Below, one piece after another: positions 1-6,230 of a DNA stretch of 8,672 nucleotides; within the stretch, counting starts at the first letter, position 1, and the number at the start of each line of letters is the position of its first letter. The DNA is taken from positions 1-8,672 of the forward strand of contig JAFGPH010000240.1 in NCBI GenBank assembly GCA_016926135.1, written 5' to 3'. The DNA is from Deltaproteobacteria bacterium (GTDB lineage Bacteria; Desulfobacterota; DSM-4660; Desulfatiglandales; HGW-15). Both the position numbers and the translations under genes were made by a program. Below the pieces are notes generated by a model that saw only the letters and a program-made list of their open reading frames with translations, did no database searches and had not been told where the DNA came from.

Positions 1-359
1 AGCCCGAAAAGCCCGTACACGATGGAGGGGATCCCCGCCAGATTGACGATCGCCAGTCGGATGCAACGGGTCACCCAGGTGTCGCGCGCGTACTCGGCGA
101 GATAGATGGTCCCTCCCACCCCGATCGGGATGGAGACCAGGGCCGTTCCAAGCGTGAGCAGAAGCGTGCCCACAAGGGCCGGAAAAATGCCGCCCTGTTT
201 CATGCCGTCAAAGGGCATGGCGGTGAGGAACTCCCAGGACATAGCCCCCATGCCTTCCACCAGAATGATCCCGATCACGACCAGAATCGGCGCCACCACC
301 GCGAGGGTGATGAGCCCCAGGAAGGCAAAACCGACTCGCTGCACCCAGGTTCGACTCAT
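1..359 (-). CDS. pstA: Phosphate ABC transporter permease PstA (partial, cut by left edge)
   Basis: This is the N-terminal 119 residues of PstA, one of the two inner-membrane subunits of the high-affinity phosphate importer PstSCAB. The reading frame runs off the left edge. The protein starts MSRTWVQRVGFAFLGL. A first hydrophobic segment lies at about residues 11-33, and a second at about 56-85 contains the GTLLLTLGTALVSIPIGVG run. At residues 106-119 is NLAGIPSIVYGLFG, a block typical of PstA/PstC permeases just before the next membrane helix. The ATG at 359 shares its A with the TGA stop of pstC (TGATG), so the two are probably translationally coupled. The missing part should hold the remaining helices and the loop that contacts the ATPase PstB. 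The family assignment is secure; the rest of the gene cannot be judged. Confidence 0.95.
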   Translation of the reverse strand, partial: MSRTWVQRVGFAFLGLITLAVVAPILVVIGIILVEGMGAMSWEFLTAMPFDGMKQGGIFPALVGTLLLTLGTALVSIPIGVGGTIYLAEYARDTWVTRCIRLAIVNLAGIPSIVYGLFG

Positions 360-1270
360 CAGCGCAGACCTCCGCGACGCTGTTTCTTGAAGATGGTGAA
401 CGCAGCCACCAGATTGATGAGGAATGTGAGGAGAAACAGGATAATCCCGATCCCGAACAGTGCATGGTAGTGGGTGCTCCCCTGGGCCACTTCGCCCATT
501 TCCGCGGCGATGGTGGCGGTCATGGTTCGGGCGGGTCTGAAGAGCGAATCCAGGCTCAGCGGCATGCGGGCGGCGTTGCCCGTCACCATCATCACCGCCA
601 TGGTCTCACCGATCGCGCGCCCCATGCCCAGCATCACCGCTGTCGTGATCCCGGAACGCGCCGCCGGTACCACCACCTTCCAGATCGTCTGCCATTGCGT
701 CGCCCCCATGGCCAGACCGGCATCGCGGAGGCTTTTCGGGACCGCATCCAAAGCGTCCTCGGCCACGCTGATGAGGGTGGGAAGCGCCATATAAGCCAGG
801 ATCAGGCCCCCGGTGAAAAGGGTGAGCCCGGTCGGGGCCCCCAGCGTCTCGCGCACCAGCGGCGCCACCACATGCATGCCGAAGAAACCCAGCACCACGG
901 AGGGGATGCCCGCCAGCACCTCGATCATGGGCTTGAGCACTTCTCGCGCCCAGTCCGGGGCCACCTCGCGCACGAACACCGCCGTCGCTACACCCAGCGG
1001 CAGTGCGATGAGAATGGCGGTCACGGTGATCAGGACGGACCCCAGCAGGAGCGGCAGCGTTCCGAAAAGGTCAAACGTCGGATACCACCGGATCCCGAAG
1101 AGATTGGGGAGCGGAACCTCAAAAAAAACCGGCAGGCCTTCCCGAAGCAGGAAGAGAAAGATGAGCAGGACAAAACCGATGGTGGAAAATCCCAGCACGC
1201 GGACAAGGGCTTCTATGGCGAACTCTCGCCATTCCGCCTGTGCTGCTTCCGCCTTCTTTCGAACCAACAT
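359..1270 (-). CDS. pstC: Phosphate ABC transporter permease PstC
   Basis: PstC is an inner-membrane permease that pairs with PstA to form the phosphate channel. From the ATG at 1270 it has 303 residues, normal for the family. Hydrophobic segments lie near residues 24-44, 72-98, 117-137, 149-168, 207-230 and 269-293, giving six helices. EVLAGIPSVVLGFFG (117-131) matches the conserved block also seen in PstA. The cytoplasmic loop that docks the ATPase is visible at DAGLAMGATQWQTIWKVVVP (183-202), followed by GRAIGETMAVMMVTGN (217-232), a strong PstC signature. A GTG at 1282 would add four residues and overlap the pstS stop by four bases. I prefer the ATG because GAGGGG sits four bases before it, while the GTG has no good ribosome site. 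It lies between pstS and pstA with overlapping or near-overlapping ends. Confidence 0.96.
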   Translation of the reverse strand: MLVRKKAEAAQAEWREFAIEALVRVLGFSTIGFVLLIFLFLLREGLPVFFEVPLPNLFGIRWYPTFDLFGTLPLLLGSVLITVTAILIALPLGVATAVFVREVAPDWAREVLKPMIEVLAGIPSVVLGFFGMHVVAPLVRETLGAPTGLTLFTGGLILAYMALPTLISVAEDALDAVPKSLRDAGLAMGATQWQTIWKVVVPAARSGITTAVMLGMGRAIGETMAVMMVTGNAARMPLSLDSLFRPARTMTATIAAEMGEVAQGSTHYHALFGIGIILFLLTFLINLVAAFTIFKKQRRGGLR

Positions 1271-1274
1271 TTTG

Positions 1275-1280
1275 CCCCTC
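1275..1280 (-). promoter_or_regulatory. Ribosome binding site deciding the pstC start
   Basis: Read on the minus strand, GAGGGG is followed by CAAA and then ATG at 1270. The site overlaps the TGA stop of pstS, so ribosomes ending pstS would sit on it. It favours the ATG at 1270 over the GTG at 1282 and suggests translational coupling of pstS and pstC. Confidence 0.6.
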
Positions 1281-2163
1281 ACTTCAACAAGGGCACAAAG
1301 CCCAGCCTGGAAACCTCCGACTGACCCGGCCCCAGCAGCCAGTTCAGAAAGCCCTTCACATGACCTTCGGGTACACCGGCGGTGTACATGTAAAGGGGTC
1401 GTGAAATGGGGTAGGAGCCGGCATTGACCGTATCGATCGACGGTCGAACGAAAGGGCTGCTTCCGTCTTTGGCGACCCCAAGCACCTTTTGATCCCGGGT
1501 CACATACCCCAGCCCGTCATATCCGATGGCATTCGGATTCTGTCGCACCTCCGTGCTGATTCCTTCCGAGGAGGGCATCAGGAGCGTATCCGGCGAGAAC
1601 AGCAGTTTGCTCTTGGGGTTACCCATGCGGATGACGTTTTCCAGTACATAGACATAGGTCCCGGAGTTGGATTCCCGGGAGAGCAGCACGATGGGCCGGT
1701 CTTCTCCCCCCACCTCCCGCCAGTTGGTGATCTTGCCCGTGTAGATATCCGATATCTGCGGAATAGTCAGCTCGTTCACCGGGTTCGAAGGATTCACCAC
1801 CACCGCGATGGCATCCCTTGCCACGACAAATTCCATAGGGGTGATCCCGTTGGCCTGTGCCGCCTTGATCTCATCCGGTTTCATCTCTCGTGAAGCGTTG
1901 GCGATGTCCGCCATGCCACTCATCAAAGCGGCGATGCCCGTACCCGTGCCCCCCCCTGTGACGGAAATGCGCACCTCAGGCCGCTCCTTCATGTATCGCT
2001 CCGCCCATGCCAGGGCCAGATTGACCAGGGTGTCCGAGCCCTTGTTTTCAATCGTTTGCGTCGCCTTCCCGTCAGACTTGAAGCCGGCTGCCCGCTGTTC
2101 CCGGCAGGCCGCTGCGCCACAAAGCAGAACGAGGAGCACCCCTGCAAGAAGAACCCGTCCCAT
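1279..2163 (-). CDS. pstS: Phosphate-binding lipoprotein PstS
   Basis: PstS is the phosphate-binding protein that feeds the PstCA channel. From the ATG at 2163 it has 294 residues. The N-terminus has a charged start, a hydrophobic run (residues 4-15) and a lipobox-like GAAAC with Cys20, so it is probably a membrane-anchored lipoprotein rather than a free periplasmic protein. Ligand-binding blocks are present: KGSDTL (41-46), VTGGGTGTGIAAL (68-80) and SRESNSGTY (162-170), the last containing the Arg and SGT typical of phosphate contacts. NAIGYDGLGY (211-220) and the C-terminal FLNWLLGPGQ are also family features. The frame stays open upstream to 2436, overlapping the HD-GYP gene. Starts at 2178 (GTG), 2265 and 2286 are possible, but the chosen ATG directly precedes the signal peptide and has only a weak AGG seven bases upstream. 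The function is secure; the start is uncertain. Confidence 0.93.
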   Translation of the reverse strand: MGRVLLAGVLLVLLCGAAACREQRAAGFKSDGKATQTIENKGSDTLVNLALAWAERYMKERPEVRISVTGGGTGTGIAALMSGMADIANASREMKPDEIKAAQANGITPMEFVVARDAIAVVVNPSNPVNELTIPQISDIYTGKITNWREVGGEDRPIVLLSRESNSGTYVYVLENVIRMGNPKSKLLFSPDTLLMPSSEGISTEVRQNPNAIGYDGLGYVTRDQKVLGVAKDGSSPFVRPSIDTVNAGSYPISRPLYMYTAGVPEGHVKGFLNWLLGPGQSEVSRLGFVPLLK

Positions 2164-2350
2164 CCGCCGGCCTATCACAGCCCCGGCCCCGGGGATCCTC
2201 CCAGGAGGAATCGGAAGACCCGGTTGCCGCGGGATTCCGCTCCCTGTTCCTCTTCCTTCAAACATTTTCAGACTCAATCTCCTCATGCGCAATACAATAC
2301 CAGAAATCGTAGAGGGAATTAAGGAAGAATACCGGATGGAGACGACGCGA
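2164..2350 (-). promoter_or_regulatory. pstS leader region with weak promoter candidate and short GC hairpin
   Basis: This gap separates the HD-GYP stop from pstS. On the minus strand a weak sigma-70-like pair can be drawn: TTAATT, 17 bases, TATTGT, with the second hexamer near 2295-2300. Each hexamer matches the consensus at only three or four positions. Closer to pstS, bases 2196-2209 form the perfect inverted repeat TCCTCC-CA-GGAGGA, next to runs of C and G. No recognisable Pho box (two CTGTCA-type half sites) was found. The pst genes could therefore be read from here or from the upstream HD-GYP transcript. Confidence 0.3.
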
Positions 2351-3145
2351 TCACACACCGGGGGGCAGGACACCCGTCTCGATGAGCACCGACTCCAGGG
2401 CCGCGATGCAGGACTCATCCAGGCGTTTTCCCGCAAGCCCCTTCAGGATGCCCAGGGCCGTCTCCGGGATCCTCCCTTTCTGGTACGGCCGGTCCGTGGT
2501 CATGGCGTCATAGCTGTCGGCAATCGCCACAATGCGGGCCCCCAGGGAAATCGCCTCGGCCTTCAGGTTCCTGGGGTAGCCCTTCCCGTCCAGTCGCTCA
2601 TGATGGGAGTGCACATAGTCGAGCGCCGGCCCCAGGAAATCCAAGTCCCGCAGGATTTCCACCCCCGCCCCGGGGTGCTTCACAATCTCCTTGACGATTT
2701 CCGGGGGGTTCCGGCCCTCGTGGGCCTGGAAAAGCAGGTCCGAAAACCCGATCTTCCCGATGTCGTGCAGGACGCCTCCGATGCGCACATGCTCCACCGC
2801 ATCCTCGTCCAGACCCATGTGCCGGGCCATCCGTGCCGCGAGCTCCCCTACCCTGGCGGCATGGCCCTGGGTATATACATCCCTTGCAGCCAGGGCATGG
2901 GCCATGGCGGAGACGGTCTTGATGGTGTTCTCCCGGATCTTCCGATTGAGGGTCTTCAACTCCTCGATCAGCATCTCCAGCTCATATTCCCTCGCCTCGA
3001 TCTTCACCATCATCATGCCCACGGCCTCGGCCACGGTACGCACGGTTTCGGGCTGATCCTCGGTGGTGAGGGCCATGATGTCGTTCGAGTAGTCTCCTTT
3101 GGCAATCTCTTCGATGATTCGGATCAGCCGGGAAACAGCATCCAT
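2351..3145 (-). CDS. HD-GYP domain cyclic di-GMP phosphodiesterase (predicted)
   Basis: This 264-residue protein is predicted to be cytoplasmic, with no signal peptide or membrane helix. Residues 1-55 resemble a soluble HAMP-like segment (EEIAKGDYSNDIM, then a run of three methionines) and lead into a probable coiled coil (about 50-75). The HD-GYP domain fills 76-264 and looks catalytically complete: GHAARV with His95, LHDIGKIG with His127-Asp128, KHPGAG with His157, HHERLDGKGYP (181-191) and the ARIVAIADSYDAMTTDRPY block (203-221). Such domains hydrolyse cyclic di-GMP using a metal centre. The start is supported by AGGAGG nine bases before the ATG. The protein has no receiver or classical sensor domain, so its input signal is unknown. 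It sits between birA and pstS on the same strand. The family call is sure; the activity is inferred from conserved residues. Confidence 0.92.
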   Translation of the reverse strand: MDAVSRLIRIIEEIAKGDYSNDIMALTTEDQPETVRTVAEAVGMMMVKIEAREYELEMLIEELKTLNRKIRENTIKTVSAMAHALAARDVYTQGHAARVGELAARMARHMGLDEDAVEHVRIGGVLHDIGKIGFSDLLFQAHEGRNPPEIVKEIVKHPGAGVEILRDLDFLGPALDYVHSHHERLDGKGYPRNLKAEAISLGARIVAIADSYDAMTTDRPYQKGRIPETALGILKGLAGKRLDESCIAALESVLIETGVLPPGV

Positions 3146-3332
3146 AGGATGAATCCTCCTGGGAAGCTAGGGCTCTTCTCGCTTCTGCCGGGTGCCGCCC
3201 GCGGGGACATCCCCGGAGGGGGCCGGGGTGCGAATCCGGGGTGATCTGCGGACAACCGGATCCGCTTCGCTCCGTAAGAGGGGACCTGCAGGATGGTTCA
3301 ATCTTCCGTCGATCACGCACCTCCCCGGACCA
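3146..3332 (-). other. Hairpin-rich intergenic region upstream of the HD-GYP gene
   Basis: The 187 bases between birA and the HD-GYP gene hold no convincing ORF. They contain several short GC-rich inverted repeats: CGGG-TGCCG-CCCG at 3189-3201, directly followed by CGGGG-ACAT-CCCCG at 3202-3215, and on the minus strand a GCGGA/TCCGC pair around 3245-3265. A TNCGAATCC-like string near 3229-3237 recalls a tRNA T-loop, but its flanks do not pair and no cloverleaf can be drawn. It may act as an untranslated leader or a transcript-end region; I cannot assign it to a known RNA family. Confidence 0.35.
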
Positions 3333-3344
3333 TCACCGGGGAAG
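3320..3344 (-). terminator. GC-rich hairpin at the birA stop codon, possible terminator
   Basis: CCTCCCCGG and CCGGGGAAG (plus strand) flank a seven-base loop and form a nine-pair stem with one G-T wobble. The TGA stop of birA falls in the loop. No run of T follows on the minus strand, so this is not a canonical intrinsic terminator. It could be a pause, a processing site or a stabiliser of the 3' end. Confidence 0.3.
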
Positions 3345-4172
3345 GGCATCGATGCGCAGGGACACGTCCCCGCAAAGGATTCTCCGCGTCGAACCGTCCG
3401 GCGTTTCCAGAATCAGGGCCCCCGTCTCATCGATTCGAACGGCCCTGCCCTCAAGGATTTCGGATTCCGACTCGATCGTCACGGCCCTGCCCAGGATCAG
3501 CGAGAGCTCGTTCCAGCGGGTGTAAAAAGGGTCTATTTCTCCCTGTAAAACCTTGCCGTAAGAGCACTCGAGTCCTTTCAGGATCTCCACAAGCAGCGCT
3601 TTTCTGGAAAACCGTTTCCCGGTCTCTGCCAGGAGACTTGTAGCAGGGTGGGAAATCCCCTCCTCCATGGGGGGGTGCCAGTTCAGGTTGACGCCCATGC
3701 CGAGGATCACATGCTCGAGGGTCGCATCCTGCACAGAACATTCGGTCAGGATGCCGGCGAGCTTTTTTCCCCCCAGGTAAAGATCATTAGGCCACTTGAT
3801 CCGGACAGGGAGACCGGACGCTCTGCGCAACGCCTCTGCCGTCTCCAGGGCGAGGATCATGGTCAGCACAAAGACCCTCCCGGGTTCCAAGAACGGTCGA
3901 AGCAGAATGGAAAACAGCAGGTTGCCGCCCGCCGGAGATACCCAGGTGCGGCCCCGCCGGCCCCGGCCGGCGGTCTGCTCCTCGGCAAGGACGAGAGTCC
4001 CCTCCGGCGCCCCTTTCAGGGCGAGCTCCTTGGCCAGGGCATTGGTGGAATCAATGCTCTCGTGGTGCAGGATGCTCACCGAGAAAAGGGAGCTTCCAAG
4101 GGCGGTGCTCAATGCCCCCGGATCGATCGGCTCATATGACAAGGCCTTTGCCGGCCCTTTCTGTCCGTTCAT
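3333..4172 (-). CDS. birA: Biotin--[acetyl-CoA-carboxylase] ligase, class I (no HTH)
   Basis: BirA makes biotinyl-AMP from biotin and ATP and transfers biotin to a lysine on carrier proteins of carboxylases, in the cytoplasm. The 279-residue protein shows the catalytic core: DSTN at 41-44, EEQTAGRGRRGRTW (64-77) with the GRGRRG adenylate loop at 69-74, GGNLLFSILLRP (82-93), KWPNDLY (126-132), GGKKLAGILTE (134-144) and GMGVNLN (158-164). The C-terminal small domain (about 228-279) is also present. Only about 40 residues precede the core and they show no helix-turn-helix, so it should be a monofunctional enzyme rather than the repressor type of E. coli. The ATG is supported by GAGGA six bases upstream. 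It diverges from the MarR gene. Confidence 0.95.
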   Translation of the reverse strand: MNGQKGPAKALSYEPIDPGALSTALGSSLFSVSILHHESIDSTNALAKELALKGAPEGTLVLAEEQTAGRGRRGRTWVSPAGGNLLFSILLRPFLEPGRVFVLTMILALETAEALRRASGLPVRIKWPNDLYLGGKKLAGILTECSVQDATLEHVILGMGVNLNWHPPMEEGISHPATSLLAETGKRFSRKALLVEILKGLECSYGKVLQGEIDPFYTRWNELSLILGRAVTIESESEILEGRAVRIDETGALILETPDGSTRRILCGDVSLRIDALPR

Positions 4173-4303
4173 GGCTATTCCTCGACCATGGCTTGTCCGC
4201 CTCCATCAGGGGCTTGACAACAAGGTACACCACCCTGGAACCTGCTGCAACGGCATTCCACTCCCCGTCTCCCATGGCGCCGAGGCCCGCTCACAAGATC
4301 CAT

Positions 4304-4337
4304 TTGACCGTGACAGAGGGACATGCTAAGACAAAAT
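4304..4337 (+). promoter_or_regulatory. Candidate promoter for the MarR gene
   Basis: Two overlapping sigma-70-like options lie in the 199-base gap between birA and the MarR gene. One is GTGACA (4310-4315), 16 bases, then CAAAAT (4332-4337). The other is TTGACC (4304-4309), 17 bases, then TAAGAC (4327-4332). Both are imperfect. They lie 35-70 bases before the GTG start. No clear palindromic operator was seen here, and no strong promoter was found for birA on the other strand. Confidence 0.35.
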
Positions 4338-4371
4338 ACCGGTTTATATCATCGCCCATTGAGGTGTAACG

Positions 4372-4848
4372 GTGTCGGTTTCAGACAAACCGCAGAACGG
4401 ACAGAATGAAGATCGCATCAGGGCCATTGTCTGGTACATGCGCAAACTGATGCAGGGGGATGAGCTCTACACCAAGGAGCTGAACAGGACCTATCAGGTG
4501 AGTGCCCCACAGCTCTCTTGCCTGCTTGCCTTGTATGAGCACGGGCCTCTCCCCCCCTCACACATTGCCAAAACGATCATGGTAGAATCCAGCACGGTCA
4601 CCGGCGTCATCGACCGGCTGGAGCAAAAGGGATTGGTGGAGAGGTCCAGGACTTCTCCCGACAGAAGAGTCATCATCGTTTCCCTCACGGAAAAGGGCAC
4701 CGATCTGGCCAAGAATGCCCCGCCACCTTTTCAAAAGAAGATTATGGAAGGACTCAGGAAACTCCCGGACCTGGAAGTTGAAAAGATCGTCCAGGCCCTG
4801 AACACACTGACCTATATGCTGGATGTACAAGACCTGGATGTAGAATAG
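4372..4848 (+). CDS. MarR-family winged-helix transcriptional regulator
   Basis: This 158-residue DNA-binding protein is of usual MarR length and is predicted to act as a dimer. Helical dimerisation segments flank a winged helix at about residues 43-110. The region SAPQLSCLLALYEHGPLPPS (44-63) leads into a helix-turn-helix, with the recognition helix at ESSTVTGVIDRLEQKG (72-87). The wing carries RTSPDRRVIIVSLTEKG (93-109) with the conserved DRR. The start is a GTG with GAGGTG five bases upstream. It diverges from birA and points toward the methyltransferase operon 151 bases downstream, which makes that operon a natural target. MarR proteins often respond to small molecules, but the ligand here is unknown. 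It has no obvious extra domain or ligand-binding cysteine pair. The family call is firm; the regulatory link is inferred. Confidence 0.93.
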   Translation: MSVSDKPQNGQNEDRIRAIVWYMRKLMQGDELYTKELNRTYQVSAPQLSCLLALYEHGPLPPSHIAKTIMVESSTVTGVIDRLEQKGLVERSRTSPDRRVIIVSLTEKGTDLAKNAPPPFQKKIMEGLRKLPDLEVEKIVQALNTLTYMLDVQDLDVE

Positions 4849-4894
4849 CCCACATCAGAACCATCCTGTTTTCATATAAGATATCAAACCCTTC

Positions 4895-4915
4895 GAAATG
4901 ACCTGCCGGCATTTC
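4895..4915. promoter_or_regulatory. Dyad GAAATG-N9-CATTTC, possible MarR operator
   Basis: Perfect six-base inverted arms are separated by nine bases, 22 bases upstream of the -35 element of the methyltransferase promoter. Size and place would suit a dimeric regulator such as the adjacent MarR protein. It lies upstream of the promoter rather than within it, so activation or a different function is equally possible. As RNA it could also be a weak hairpin after the MarR gene, but no T-run follows. Confidence 0.3.
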
Positions 4916-4937
4916 TACCCTGCGTGCGCCTGCACCC

Positions 4938-4966
4938 TTGACAGACAGAAAGACATCAGCTAAAAT
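4938..4966 (+). promoter_or_regulatory. Near-consensus sigma-70 promoter for the methyltransferase operon
   Basis: A perfect TTGACA (4938-4943) is followed after exactly 17 bases by TAAAAT (4961-4966), five of six matches to the -10 consensus. Transcription would begin near 4973, giving a leader of about 27 bases before the ATG at 5000. This is by far the best promoter match in the window and suggests strong expression, or repression-based control, of the operon. Confidence 0.7.
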
Positions 4967-4999
4967 AGTTTCACTTCAAATCATCTGAGGACATATGTT

Positions 5000-6214
5000 A
5001 TGAACAGTGATCAAGTGCGTGCCTCGCGCACCCTCCTGGGCGAAAACACAGTCGACATGTTGCTCCAGGTCCATGACGATGCCCTCTGGATCCTGGAAAA
5101 CCTCGGTGTGGGGTGCACCCAGCCCGACCTCCAGGAAGCCTTCAGGGCCTTCGAGGGCGAGGGCCTGGCCGTGGTCTATGACAACAGGATCTATGTGACA
5201 GCGGACCTGGCCCGCAAGTGCCTCCTGAAGGTGCCCGGGGTGAGAGAGTTCTTCGTACCCCTGAACAGTTTCTTCATCGGCGGCACGGCCCCCTATGTCT
5301 ATGACGACGGCAAAGGCAAAGGGGGGCTCATGCCTACCCCGGAGCACGTGGAGAAAATCGCCCACATCGCCGACTCGAACCCGGTAGTCGCGGGCATGGG
5401 GAGGGGGGTCAAGCTCAAGGACGAAATCCAGCAGATGAACATCATGGCAGAGCACTGCTCCAAGCCTCTTTATTTTGCCGTCACCTCCGACGCATCCCTA
5501 CAGCGCGCCCGGGAAATCTATCAGGAGAGAAAGAACCTCATGATCGTCTTCTGCCTGACCCGGCCGCCGCTCCAGGTCAACGAGAACTTCTCGGAACACT
5601 TTGTCAAGGTGGCCAAAGCAGGATTGCCCCTTTTCATCTCAGCCATGCCGATGGCAGGAATCAGCTCCCCATTCTGTTACAACGGCGTGCTCTGCGTGAC
5701 CCATGCGGAGGTCCTCTTCGGCATCTGTGCGGCCGAGCTCCTCCATCCGGGCATCACGTGCGTGCATGCCGGGTACCCCACCATCGCCGATCCCCGGATC
5801 GACTACAATCCCAACTACGGCCTGGTAAGCCACAATCTCCTGAACGTCCTCATGGCCCACCTCAATCTCATGCTGGACATCCCCACCTTTCAGAGCGGCG
5901 GGACCACCCACGAGGAGCACCTCACGGAACGCGCGTTCGAGGATGCAAGAATGGGACAGGCCCTCTGCCTGAAATACGGGTTTCACATGATCCGGCACCC
6001 CTTCGCCTTTCTCCGCTACCTTATCGATTTCTCCTTTTCGAAACTCGAGAGGGCCATTCAAATCGCCCAGGAAGTAAGACCGGAAGATGCCCCTGAGGTG
6101 GAAATGCCCGAATATGACCCGAGGGGCATGGAATCCATCCAGCGGATCGGTTTGGGCAGTTACATGGACGATCCCCTCACGACCGCCAACCTGGGAAAGG
6201 TTTTCGTCAACTAG
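5000..6214 (+). CDS. MttB-superfamily (trimethylamine methyltransferase-like) protein, short, non-pyrrolysine
   Basis: This 404-residue protein belongs to the MttB superfamily, whose members move a methyl group from trimethylamine, glycine betaine or related quaternary amines to a corrinoid protein. Recognised features are the N-terminal helix ending ALWILENLGVGC (28-39), the TPEHVEKIAHIADSNPVVAG stretch (113-132), and the barrel block from MPMAGISSPFCYNG (216-229) through HAEVLFGICAAELLHPG (235-251) to PTIADPR (260-266). A QSGGTTHEEHL block (298-308) matches the family region before the final barrel strands. No in-frame TAG interrupts the gene, so it is not a pyrrolysine enzyme. Members are usually about 470-500 residues by my recollection; here the C-terminal part after residue 385 seems missing. 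The start has GAGG nine bases upstream. It leads an operon with the AsnB-like gene 16 bases later. Substrate unknown. Confidence 0.85.
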   Translation: MNSDQVRASRTLLGENTVDMLLQVHDDALWILENLGVGCTQPDLQEAFRAFEGEGLAVVYDNRIYVTADLARKCLLKVPGVREFFVPLNSFFIGGTAPYVYDDGKGKGGLMPTPEHVEKIAHIADSNPVVAGMGRGVKLKDEIQQMNIMAEHCSKPLYFAVTSDASLQRAREIYQERKNLMIVFCLTRPPLQVNENFSEHFVKVAKAGLPLFISAMPMAGISSPFCYNGVLCVTHAEVLFGICAAELLHPGITCVHAGYPTIADPRIDYNPNYGLVSHNLLNVLMAHLNLMLDIPTFQSGGTTHEEHLTERAFEDARMGQALCLKYGFHMIRHPFAFLRYLIDFSFSKLERAIQIAQEVRPEDAPEVEMPEYDPRGMESIQRIGLGSYMDDPLTTANLGKVFVN

Positions 6215-6230
6215 TCTAAAGGAGTCGGTC

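Noticed and set aside
464..1427. Plus-strand open frames opposite pstC
   Set aside because: The translations are rich in His, Arg and Gln in shadow style, and pstC on the other strand has clear permease motifs.
2284..2302. TGGTATTGTATTGCGC as a sigma-54 -24/-12 promoter for pstS
   Set aside because: The spacing between GG and GC is nine or eleven bases instead of ten, and the conserved CACG and TTGCW positions do not match well.
2164..2350. Pho box upstream of pstS
   Set aside because: No pair of CTGTCA-like half sites with the right spacing was found on the minus strand.
1808..3244. Open frame of 478 codons on the plus strand across pstS and the HD-GYP gene
   Set aside because: It covers two genes and an intergenic gap whose minus-strand products match known families closely. 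Its own translation looks low-complexity and shadow-like.
3220..3245. GGTGCGAATCC-like string resembling a tRNA T-loop or part of a cobalamin riboswitch
   Set aside because: The flanking stems do not pair as a T-arm, no acceptor or anticodon arm can be drawn, the B12 box is absent, and no plus-strand gene follows.
4846..4895. Intrinsic terminator after the MarR gene at the TTTTC run near 4869-4873
   Set aside because: Only a three-base stem can be formed before the T-run, too weak for a terminator.
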